Below are positions 8,677 to 16,365 of a stretch of 50,230 bases of DNA, piece after piece. The notes below the pieces were generated by a model that was not told the DNA's origin, ran no database searches, and saw nothing but the letters and a program-made list of their open reading frames with translations. Source of the stretch: JBJEFI01 sp051873875. Lineage in GTDB: Bacteria > Bacillota > Bacilli > Bacillales > Bacillaceae_G. The position numbers and the translations under genes are program-made. The stretch is taken from positions 1 through 50,230 of the forward strand of contig JBJEFI010000059.1 in assembly GCA_051873875.1 (NCBI GenBank). The letters run 5' to 3'. How positions within the stretch are numbered: the first letter of the stretch is position 1; every line of letters starts with the position of its first letter.

Positions 8677-8816
8677 TTCTTCCACTCCCTAATTCCTAGT
8701 ATTTTTATTGGTTTAATTTTATTTTCCCAAAAATAATAAAAAATGTCTACAAAAACGCACCGCAAATTTCGCAAAAAAATAAGGAATAACTATATTATAC
8801 TGTCTTAATTTATATG

Positions 8817-8855
8817 AAAAAAAGCTAATTAGCACACTCCTACTAATTAGCTTTT
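8817..8855 (-). terminator. hslO terminator
   Basis: A 13-bp stem (AAAAGCTAATTAG/CTAATTAGCTTTT) with a 10-base loop, ending in a T run on the minus strand, directly after the hslO stop. The remaining bases up to cysK are A/T-rich. They contain a TATAAT at about 8797-8802 without a convincing -35. Confidence 0.9.
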
Positions 8856-8858
8856 CTC

Positions 8859-9734
8859 TTATGCTTGATCAATTAATTCTTGTAACTCTTCACCTGAAAA
8901 GACATATTTTTCATTACAGAAATGACAATGTGTTTCAGCTTCCCCATCTTCATCTAAAATTGTTTGAAGTTGATCTTTACCAATTGTCACTAATGCATCT
9001 TTAATGCGTTCTTTTGAACAATGGCAACTAAATGAAACATCCATCTTCTCAAGAACTTGAACATTTCCTTCACCCAATAAAGCTTCTAACATTTTCTCTG
9101 GTGTATATCCTTCTTTAACCATTTTTGAAACGGGTGGAATTTTACTTAAACTTTGTTCAAGGGCAACAATCGTTTCTTCTTCTGCTCCAGGCATAATTTG
9201 TAAAACAAAACCACCAGCTGCTAAAATCGTATGATCAGGATTTACTAATACTCCTACTCCAACAGAAGCAGGTGTTTGCTCAGAAACCGTATAATAATAT
9301 GCAAAATCTTCTCCTAATTCACCAGAAATTAACGGCACCTGACCAGTAAAGTTCTCACGCATACCGATATCTTTTACAACAGATAAAAAGCCTTCTCGCC
9401 CAACAGCACGAGCTACATCTAATTTTCCATTTTCATTTAAATCAAAATGCACATGCGGATTTGATACATAACCACGTACTTCACCATTTGCATTGGCATC
9501 AACGACAATATGACCAATTGGACCGCCACCATTAATGCGAATCGTTAACTTTTGATCTCCTTTTAACATGGCACCCATCATAACCCCAGCCGTTAAAGAA
9601 CGACCTAAAGCTGCCGATGCAGTTGCCCATGTGTCATGGCGACGTTGTGCTTCGCTAACTAAATTTGTTGTACATACACCATATGCACGAACTTGTCCAT
9701 TAAATCCTAATGCTTTTACTAAATAATCTTTCAT
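8859..9734 (-). CDS. hslO: Redox-regulated chaperone Hsp33
   Basis: Holdase chaperone activated by oxidative unfolding. Four C-terminal cysteines that bind zinc in the reduced state are all present as CHC (near residue 235) and CHFC (near 268). The N-terminal core carries QRRHDTWATASAALGRSL. The start is the ATG with AAAGGTG 6 bases upstream, giving 291 residues, the B. subtilis length. A GTG three codons earlier is part of that ribosome site. It lies 15 bases after coaX. Confidence 0.96.
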   Translation of the reverse strand: MKDYLVKALGFNGQVRAYGVCTTNLVSEAQRRHDTWATASAALGRSLTAGVMMGAMLKGDQKLTIRINGGGPIGHIVVDANANGEVRGYVSNPHVHFDLNENGKLDVARAVGREGFLSVVKDIGMRENFTGQVPLISGELGEDFAYYYTVSEQTPASVGVGVLVNPDHTILAAGGFVLQIMPGAEEETIVALEQSLSKIPPVSKMVKEGYTPEKMLEALLGEGNVQVLEKMDVSFSCHCSKERIKDALVTIGKDQLQTILDEDGEAETHCHFCNEKYVFSGEELQELIDQA

Positions 9735-9749
9735 TTTATTCACCTTTTC

Positions 9750-10514
9750 TTACTTATTACGCTCATAAATCATATATAATCCTTTTAATGTTAAATGTGC
9801 ATCAATCACATCAATTACATCGGATTCTTTGGCAATTAAACTTGCTAAACCACCTGTGGCAATAACAGTTGGTACTTTTTTAGCCTGCTCCTTCATTCGC
9901 TTTACAATACCTTCTACTTGCCCAACATAGCCATATACAATCCCGGCTTGCATAGCTGAAACTGTATTTTTACCAATTATTTCATGAGGTCTTGCCAATT
10001 CAATTCGCGGCAATTTAGCAGCTCTCGAATATAATGCCTCCGTAGAAATGCCAATACCAGGTGCAATCGCCCCACCCATATAATTTTTGTTTTCATCAAT
10101 ATAGCAATATGTTGTTGCTGTCCCAAAATCAACAATCACTAAAGGTGCACCGTATAGATGAATACCAGCTACAGCATTCACAATGCGATCTGCACCAACT
10201 TCTTTTGGATTATCATATTTAATATTTAATCCTGTTTTAATTCCAGGTCCAACAACCATCGGCTTCTTTTTAAAATATTTTAAACACATTCGCTCTAACG
10301 CAAACATAATTGGTGGTACAACAGAAGAAATAATAATTCCTTCAAAATCAGAAAAAGTTAATCCCTCATAATCAAGAAGTGATTTCATTAACATGCCATA
10401 TTCGTCATCTGTTTTATGACGATCTGTTGCAATGCGCCATTGGTATTTTAAATCTCCTTCATGAAAAACCCCTACTACTGTGTTTGTATTCCCTACATCA
10501 AATACGAAAATCAC
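9750..10514 (-). CDS. coaX: Type III pantothenate kinase
   Basis: First step of coenzyme A synthesis, phosphorylating pantothenate; this form is not feedback inhibited by CoA. The 254-residue ASKHA-fold protein has DVGNTNTVVGVF (P-loop), DFGTATTYCYID and the GGAIAPGIGIS segment. The start is a GTG with GGTGAG about 5 bases upstream; no ATG fits in frame. It is separated from ftsH by a strong terminator and probably co-transcribed with hslO. Confidence 0.95.
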   Translation of the reverse strand: MIFVFDVGNTNTVVGVFHEGDLKYQWRIATDRHKTDDEYGMLMKSLLDYEGLTFSDFEGIIISSVVPPIMFALERMCLKYFKKKPMVVGPGIKTGLNIKYDNPKEVGADRIVNAVAGIHLYGAPLVIVDFGTATTYCYIDENKNYMGGAIAPGIGISTEALYSRAAKLPRIELARPHEIIGKNTVSAMQAGIVYGYVGQVEGIVKRMKEQAKKVPTVIATGGLASLIAKESDVIDVIDAHLTLKGLYMIYERNK

Positions 10515-10567
10515 AATGTCTCACCACTTCACCTTAGATTTTGTCCACAAACAGTTTATATTTCGTA

Positions 10568-10598
10568 TAAAAAGCCCCCGCTTCATTTACGGGGGCTA
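10568..10598 (-). terminator. ftsH terminator
   Basis: The stem is AGCCCCCG/CGGGGGCT, GC-rich for this genome, followed on the minus strand by TTTTTA. It begins four bases after the ftsH stop. Confidence 0.92.
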
Positions 10599-10602
10599 AT
10601 GT

Positions 10603-12558
10603 TTATTCTTTCGGTTCTTCTTTTGTCTCTTCGTTATTTTTGCTCATTGGAGAAATATTTACTTTAACGTCTTCCGCTTTCATTGAAGTTGTTGTCGCTT
10701 CACCTTCAACAATTGAATCAGAGTCTTTCTTTCTCACTGGAAGCGTACCATGGTCAATTAAATGCTTAATTTGCCCTGCATCTAATGTTTCCACTTCTAA
10801 TAACGTTTGTGCAATAATTTCAAGCTTATCGCGATTTTCTGTTAGGATTGTGCGAGCACGCTCATAACATGTTTTCACGATATGTTGCATTTCTGTATCA
10901 ATGTCATATGCAATTTTATCACTATAATTTTGCTCAGAATTAAAATCACGACCTAAGAATACTTGACCTTGGTGTTGACCAAATTGCATTGGTCCAAGTT
11001 TGTCACTCATACCAAACTCTGTTACCATACGACGAGCAATGCCTGTCGCACGTTGGAAGTCATTATGAGCACCTGTACTCACTTCACCAAACACAATATC
11101 CTCTGCTACACGACCACCAAGTAGTCCTGTAATTTTGTCTAGTAATTCTGGTTTTGTCATAAAGTAACGATCTTCTTTTGGTAACATAACCGCATATCCA
11201 CCCGCTTGACCACGAGGCACAATTGTTACTTTGTGAACCATATCTGCTTCATCTAAAACAACACCGATAACTGTATGCCCTGCTTCATGGTAAGCAACGA
11301 TGTTACGTTCTTTTTGAGAAATAACACGGGATTTTTTCGCAGGACCTGCAATAACGCGGTCTGTCGCTTCATCGATATCTTCCATATCGATTTTCTTTTT
11401 ATTTAAACGAGCTGCAACTAAGGCTGCTTCATTTAATAAGTTTTCTAAATCTGCACCAGAGAATCCTGGTGTACGTGTTGCGATTGCTTTTAAGTCTACA
11501 TTACTATCTAATGGTTTGTTACGAGCATGTACGCGTAATACAGCTTCACGACCTTTTACATCTGGACGATCAACTGTAATTTGACGGTCAAAACGACCTG
11601 GACGTAATAATGCTGGGTCTAAAATATCAGGACGGTTTGTTGCAGCAATAATGATAATTCCTTCATTACCACCGAATCCATCCATCTCAACAAGTAATTG
11701 GTTTAATGTTTGTTCACGTTCATCATGACCACCACCTAAACCAGCGCCACGTTGACGACCTACTGCATCAATTTCATCAATAAAAATGATACATGGTGCA
11801 TTTTTCTTCGCATTCTCAAATAAATCACGAACACGAGATGCCCCAACACCAACAAACATTTCAACGAAGTCAGAACCACTGATTGAGAAGAATGGTACAC
11901 CAGCTTCTCCAGCTACTGCACGCGCTAATAATGTTTTACCTGTACCAGGAGGTCCTACTAATAGTACCCCTTTAGGAATACGTGCACCAAGTTCAGTAAA
12001 CTTACGTGGATCTTTCAAGAATTCAACAATCTCAACTAGCTCTTGCTTTTCTTCATCTGCACCAGCTACATCTTTGAATTTTACTTTTTTCTTCTCTTCA
12101 CTATACAAACGCGCTTTGCTCTTACCGAAGTTCATTACTCGGCTACCGCCACCTTGTGCTTGGTTCATGATAAAGAAGAAGAAAATAATAATAATGATAA
12201 ATGGAAGTAACGATGTTAAAAAGCTAATCCATGGACTTGGCTTTTCTGCTTCTAATATGTTTACTTTATTCTTGGCTGCTAAATCTTCAATTTTCTTTAA
12301 TGACTCAGGACTATTTAATACATTTGTTGTAAAGTATTCCTTCTCTCCATAAGAGTTTAACTTCCCTTTAATACGATAAACCCCTTGAGAAGGTTGGACT
12401 GTAATTTCCTTTACCTCTCCATTTTCAATAGACTGTATAAATTTTGTATATGTCAATTTCTGTTCAGGTGAATTTGAACCTGTAAAGAAACTCACGACTC
12501 CTATTACCATCAGAAAAATTAGTAAGTAAAATATTGTATTTCTAAATATTCGACTCAT
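10603..12558 (-). CDS. ftsH: ATP-dependent zinc metalloprotease FtsH
   Basis: Membrane-bound AAA+ protease that degrades membrane and regulatory proteins. The 651-residue protein has two N-terminal membrane segments (about 9-25 and 110-131) around an extracytoplasmic domain. Next come Walker A GPPGTGKT near residue 203, Walker B IIFIDEID, the arginine-finger region ATNRPDILDPALLRPGRFDR and the zinc motif HEAGH near residue 424. The acidic C-terminal tail is typical. AGGAGG lies 6 bases before the ATG. It follows hprT by 36 bases without a visible promoter, so transcription probably continues from upstream. Confidence 0.97.
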   Translation of the reverse strand: MSRIFRNTIFYLLIFLMVIGVVSFFTGSNSPEQKLTYTKFIQSIENGEVKEITVQPSQGVYRIKGKLNSYGEKEYFTTNVLNSPESLKKIEDLAAKNKVNILEAEKPSPWISFLTSLLPFIIIIIFFFFIMNQAQGGGSRVMNFGKSKARLYSEEKKKVKFKDVAGADEEKQELVEIVEFLKDPRKFTELGARIPKGVLLVGPPGTGKTLLARAVAGEAGVPFFSISGSDFVEMFVGVGASRVRDLFENAKKNAPCIIFIDEIDAVGRQRGAGLGGGHDEREQTLNQLLVEMDGFGGNEGIIIIAATNRPDILDPALLRPGRFDRQITVDRPDVKGREAVLRVHARNKPLDSNVDLKAIATRTPGFSGADLENLLNEAALVAARLNKKKIDMEDIDEATDRVIAGPAKKSRVISQKERNIVAYHEAGHTVIGVVLDEADMVHKVTIVPRGQAGGYAVMLPKEDRYFMTKPELLDKITGLLGGRVAEDIVFGEVSTGAHNDFQRATGIARRMVTEFGMSDKLGPMQFGQHQGQVFLGRDFNSEQNYSDKIAYDIDTEMQHIVKTCYERARTILTENRDKLEIIAQTLLEVETLDAGQIKHLIDHGTLPVRKKDSDSIVEGEATTTSMKAEDVKVNISPMSKNNEETKEEPKE

Positions 12559-12594
12559 TTCTGACCTCCTCTCAATACACTCAACTTGTATCTA

Positions 12595-13137
12595 CTATTT
12601 TTGATAAACTTTTGGTTTTAATACCCCAATGTAAGGTAAATTACGATATAACTCGTTGTAATCCAGTCCATACCCAACTACAAATGCATCTGGTACTGTA
12701 AAACCGATATAATCTGCTTGAATATCAATTTTACGTCCTGTTGGCTTATCAAGTAATGTAACAATTTTTACCGATTTTGCCTTACGTGTTTTAAATAAAT
12801 TTACTAAGTAACTTAATGTTAACCCGCTATCGATAATATCTTCAATAATTAAGATATCTCTACCTTCAACAGAGCAATCTAAATCCTTTAAGATCTTCAC
12901 TTCCCCAGATGAAACAAGCGCTTTACCATAACTTGATACAGCCATAAAATCCATTTCAATATATGTATCGATTCTTTTTAGTAGGTCAGCCATAAAAGGC
13001 ATTCCACCTTTAAGTACACCAACGGCAAGAGGGGTTGTATCACTATAGTCCTTTGTTAATTGTGCGCCTAATTCCTTAATCTTTTGTTGAATTTCTTCTT
13101 CGGATAATAATACTTGCTCCATATCTTGTCTCATCAT
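12595..13137 (-). CDS. hprT: Hypoxanthine-guanine phosphoribosyltransferase
   Basis: Salvages hypoxanthine and guanine to IMP and GMP with PRPP. The 180-residue protein shows the PRPP-binding loop ILIIEDIIDSGLTLSYL near residue 100 and KGGMPFMADL near the N-terminus. AGGAGG is 8 bases before the first of two adjacent ATG codons. The tilS-hprT-ftsH order is conserved in Bacillus, where TilS and HprT have been linked to ftsH expression (established for B. subtilis, not testable here). Confidence 0.96.
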   Translation of the reverse strand: MMRQDMEQVLLSEEEIQQKIKELGAQLTKDYSDTTPLAVGVLKGGMPFMADLLKRIDTYIEMDFMAVSSYGKALVSSGEVKILKDLDCSVEGRDILIIEDIIDSGLTLSYLVNLFKTRKAKSVKIVTLLDKPTGRKIDIQADYIGFTVPDAFVVGYGLDYNELYRNLPYIGVLKPKVYQK

Positions 13138-13164
13138 AAGTTAATCCTCCTACAAGAACCCATA

Positions 13165-14553
13165 CTAATATCTAATATACTCAATAACTACAAAATCATC
13201 TACTTTATCGTCTTGATTTTCGTATGCTGATTTTTGTAGCATTGGAATCCATAATAACCGCGCTTTGCTATCTGTCACAATCGGCCATTTTTCTCGTAGC
13301 ATTCTCGGTACTTTCTTATCAATAAAAATTCGCTTCACCTTTTTTGTTCCATTCATTCCCTTTACTGCTATTTGATCACCCTCACGCCGACTTCTAATAA
13401 TAATAGGAAATGAAACGTCTTTTTTGCGGCAAACAAATAAAGATGAGTGAATATGAGTAGGAAATGTACTTGAAAAGGACAATTTTAAAGTCCAACCTTC
13501 TCCTTCAATTGTCCCCTCTTCTGAAAGCTGATAAAAAAAGGGTGTTACCTCTTCTACTTCAAAAGTAAATATACCGTCATCATAAGAGCGGATAACCTTT
13601 AATCCATTCGGCAACGATAGCTCTAAAAAAGCTTCTTTTTGTCGAAAGATAGTCAAAATATCACGAATATGTATAGATGATAAAACATGAGTATTCTTTT
13701 TATAAAGATAATTTAATATTAGTTGAATCCCTCTCCATTGTAAAGACTTGGGGACCGAAAGAAATGCAGAAATAGAAATAATAATATGTTTATCATTCTT
13801 TTTTTTAATTACTTTATTCATTTTTTCAATTGATAATTCCTGCAAATATAAGTCATCTTCTTTCAATTGTTCACCAAAAGCCAAAAAGCGTTCATGAATC
13901 TGGGGATTTTCTCTTTTTAAGAAAGGTAAAATATGCTTACGAATCCGATTGCGTGTATAGTATTCCTTATCATTAGAAGCATCATGTCGATAAGGGATGT
14001 TTAACTGCTCTCCATATTGAAAAATCTCTTCCTTTGTTACACATAAAAACGGACGAATAAGCTCTCCATTACCAAATGGTCTTTTAGAAGAAATACCTGC
14101 ATATCCACCTTGGGAACTACCACGAATGAAGCGCATTAACACTGTTTCGATTTGATCATCACCATGATGTGCCAAAGCAAGATAATCAGCTTGATGTTTC
14201 ATCATCACTTCTTCGTAAAAAGCATATCGACATTCCCTTGCTGCTACTTGCGTATTTAATTTATGCTGCTGTTGATAATCCGTTACATGTATTTGTTTAC
14301 CTTCAAATGAAAGTTGGAGTTTTTCACACTGTTTTTGCACAAATAACAGATCTTCATAAGATGCTTCTTTTCGAAACATATGATCAACATGAGCAACGAT
14401 TATCGTTAAATTCCATCGTTGCTTTAAAGAAGCAAAATAATACAAAAGGGCCATCGAATCGATTCCACCAGATACCCCAATCACTACTTTTGAGGAAGGA
14501 CGAATTAATTCTCTTTCTTTTATATACTTCGTTACTTTTTCACTAAATTTCAT
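13165..14553 (-). CDS. tilS: tRNA(Ile)-lysidine synthase
   Basis: Converts C34 of the CAU-anticodon tRNA-Ile to lysidine so that it reads AUA. The protein has the N-type ATP pyrophosphatase P-loop SGGIDSM near residue 27, then HHGDDQIETVLMRFIRGS and the TilS central and C-terminal domains ending near FVVIEYIRY. A longer reading frame exists, but its first 41 codons (MVYLLFFIKSEFF...) look noncoding. AAAGGA lies 7 bases before the ATG chosen here, giving 462 residues. Confidence 0.94.
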   Translation of the reverse strand: MKFSEKVTKYIKERELIRPSSKVVIGVSGGIDSMALLYYFASLKQRWNLTIIVAHVDHMFRKEASYEDLLFVQKQCEKLQLSFEGKQIHVTDYQQQHKLNTQVAARECRYAFYEEVMMKHQADYLALAHHGDDQIETVLMRFIRGSSQGGYAGISSKRPFGNGELIRPFLCVTKEEIFQYGEQLNIPYRHDASNDKEYYTRNRIRKHILPFLKRENPQIHERFLAFGEQLKEDDLYLQELSIEKMNKVIKKKNDKHIIISISAFLSVPKSLQWRGIQLILNYLYKKNTHVLSSIHIRDILTIFRQKEAFLELSLPNGLKVIRSYDDGIFTFEVEEVTPFFYQLSEEGTIEGEGWTLKLSFSSTFPTHIHSSLFVCRKKDVSFPIIIRSRREGDQIAVKGMNGTKKVKRIFIDKKVPRMLREKWPIVTDSKARLLWIPMLQKSAYENQDDKVDDFVVIEYIRY

Positions 14554-14651
14554 CAGTTTATCCTTTATTGAAATTATGTTTATAAAACATACTACACTTT
14601 TTTGGAGAAAACTGCAAAAGAACCGTTTTCTTTTCAAAAAAAATTCACTTT

Positions 14652-15596
14652 TTATAAAAAATAATAAATATACCAAATATATCCACTTATCACTCCGATT
14701 AATAACAATGTAATCTCAATGAAATCTCGCTTATAACTGCTCTTTCTTTTTTTCTTTTTAATTGGTTGCTTGCTAACTGAAGAAGTCATTGTTGGTGTTT
14801 CCGTCATAATAAACACCAACGCTTCTCTCATCTCTTTACAGCTTGTGTACCCCTCAAATAATGTTTTCTTTATTACTTTTTCATACTTTTTTAGAAAAGG
14901 GCTTTTTTCAACGGCATCTAATAGTGTCCGTTTTGGATTACTTCCTTTTAAGAAGGTAGATGGATACGCCATATTAACAAGGACCATCCCAATTGCAAAT
15001 GTATCATAAGATGGTTCTGCCTTCCGTCCGCCCAATTCCCAATATCCCCGATCAAAAAACTCTGTGTATTCTTTTACAGCTCTTCCTTGTAACGTTGCCC
15101 CCCCTACATCTAAAAAGCGAATGCGATTATCCTGTTTGGAGATCAAAATATTATCTGGTTTTATATCTCCAAAAATCCAGCCTTGATTATGTAATTCTTC
15201 TAAATCCTTTAACATTTGAATAACGTAGACCACTCCCCAGTCGTAGCCTTTTTTTAATACACTAGATAGTAAACTATCACCTTCAATATATTCCATTATA
15301 TAAAAATAATACGTCTCCCCATTATACTCCCAATCATCCACATCAAATAAAAAAGGTCCGAGGAAAGAACCTTGGACCTTTGAAAAACACTTGAGTACTG
15401 TTACCTCTGATGTAATCGACATCGTATCCTCGCTGATCTTTAGTGCTTGTAACTGTCGCTGTCCTTCTACTAAATAGACTGTTCCGATTGCCCCACCCCC
15501 AAGTTTACGAATTACTTTATAATGTTGTTTACTCCATTTCCCACTAACAACTGTACCTGGTGAAAGATTATCCACTAATTTCATAGGAGTCATCAT
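14652..15596 (-). CDS. yabT: Membrane-anchored Hanks-type serine/threonine kinase YabT
   Basis: A 314-residue kinase with a glycine-rich loop (GGGAIGTVYLVEG near residue 35), the ATP lysine in ALKIS and a catalytic loop reading IFGDIKPDN near residue 143. Glycine replaces the arginine of HRD, making this a non-RD kinase. The DFG motif reads DVGG. One C-terminal membrane segment (about residues 292-313) follows a lysine-rich stretch. B. subtilis YabT has the same layout, is activated by DNA and acts in sporulation; those functions are inferred here. The start overlaps yabS by 29 bases, and the first or second of two ATG codons could be used. Confidence 0.9.
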   Translation of the reverse strand: MMTPMKLVDNLSPGTVVSGKWSKQHYKVIRKLGGGAIGTVYLVEGQRQLQALKISEDTMSITSEVTVLKCFSKVQGSFLGPFLFDVDDWEYNGETYYFYIMEYIEGDSLLSSVLKKGYDWGVVYVIQMLKDLEELHNQGWIFGDIKPDNILISKQDNRIRFLDVGGATLQGRAVKEYTEFFDRGYWELGGRKAEPSYDTFAIGMVLVNMAYPSTFLKGSNPKRTLLDAVEKSPFLKKYEKVIKKTLFEGYTSCKEMREALVFIMTETPTMTSSVSKQPIKKKKRKSSYKRDFIEITLLLIGVISGYIWYIYYFL

Positions 15597-16299
15597 TTCC
15601 TAGCATTCCTTTTTTGTGTGACCGTCTTTGTTGAAATTGATTAATAGCCTCACGAATGGCTGGTCCTGTTGGTGTAATACCACCTGATGTTAATTTTGGA
15701 AAAACAGACGAAATACGTTCAAGCTTCGGTGTCCAACTTAACAGTTCTTCTACTTCGACATTTTTCCCAGGAAATATCGACAAAGCAAAAAGATTGTCAC
15801 CTATTCGCGAATTTAAGCTAATCGATAAATCAATCAATGCTTCCTTCACTGCCGCTAGCTTATTTTCCATACTACCACTCGTATCAATAAGGACTAGCAC
15901 CTCCAAACTCATCGTTTCACCCATTTCATCAACAACTTCTAATACTTCCCCCCTCTTTTGTGGCTCTAAATCTGTAATCATTTTGCCTGAACCTAGAATT
16001 TGTTTTAATTCTTTATTTACAATACCCTGTATCGTTTGATTCATCGCCTTTCTCGTTACCATTTGAACCGTTTGAGAAAGTTGCTTTGCATAAACGAGTT
16101 GACTAATTCCTCCACCTGCCTTTGCAATATCATCTATTTCTCGTAATCCGTTCCCACTTTCATCATATTCTTCTAAAATACCAATAACATTTACTGTAAT
16201 TCCTTGTTCACGTGCTAATGCTGCCATCGCCACTGGATTTTCTCCTTGATTAGAGCATCCATCTGTCACTAATAAAATTTGTCTTAACGTTCCTTTCAT
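15568..16299 (-). CDS. yabS: VWA-domain protein YabS
   Basis: A 243-residue protein with a von Willebrand A fold; the MIDAS metal site reads LIDTSGSM near residue 138. Its biochemical function is unknown. The start is the ATG with GGAGGGG 6 bases upstream; an earlier ATG is itself part of that ribosome site. It lies between spoIIE and yabT, as in B. subtilis, where yabS and yabT form a forespore-expressed operon. A perfect TGTCGAA heptamer (minus strand, 16338-16344) lies in the short gap to spoIIE, but its role is uncertain. Confidence 0.88.
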   Translation of the reverse strand: MKGTLRQILLVTDGCSNQGENPVAMAALAREQGITVNVIGILEEYDESGNGLREIDDIAKAGGGISQLVYAKQLSQTVQMVTRKAMNQTIQGIVNKELKQILGSGKMITDLEPQKRGEVLEVVDEMGETMSLEVLVLIDTSGSMENKLAAVKEALIDLSISLNSRIGDNLFALSIFPGKNVEVEELLSWTPKLERISSVFPKLTSGGITPTGPAIREAINQFQQRRSHKKGMLGNDDSYEISG

Positions 16300-16365
16300 G
16301 TAAATCCCCTCCATTATGGAAAATATGTATTACCATCTTCGACATGTAAAGGGGATTTTATACGT

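Noticed and set aside
8677..8816. CymR or other sulfur-control operator at cysK
   Set aside because: Fragments such as TTATTCC and GGAATTA are present but do not form a convincing palindrome at a defined promoter.
11786..12352. 188-codon plus-strand reading frame opposite ftsH, and similar long plus-strand frames opposite spoIIE and yabE
   Set aside because: They are mirror frames of strongly coding genes, have no ribosome site and resemble no known protein.
14554..14676. Extended N-terminus of TilS (41 extra residues)
   Set aside because: The sequence is A/T-driven (Phe/Lys/Ile-rich), lacks a ribosome site and has no counterpart in the family; the downstream ATG has a good site.
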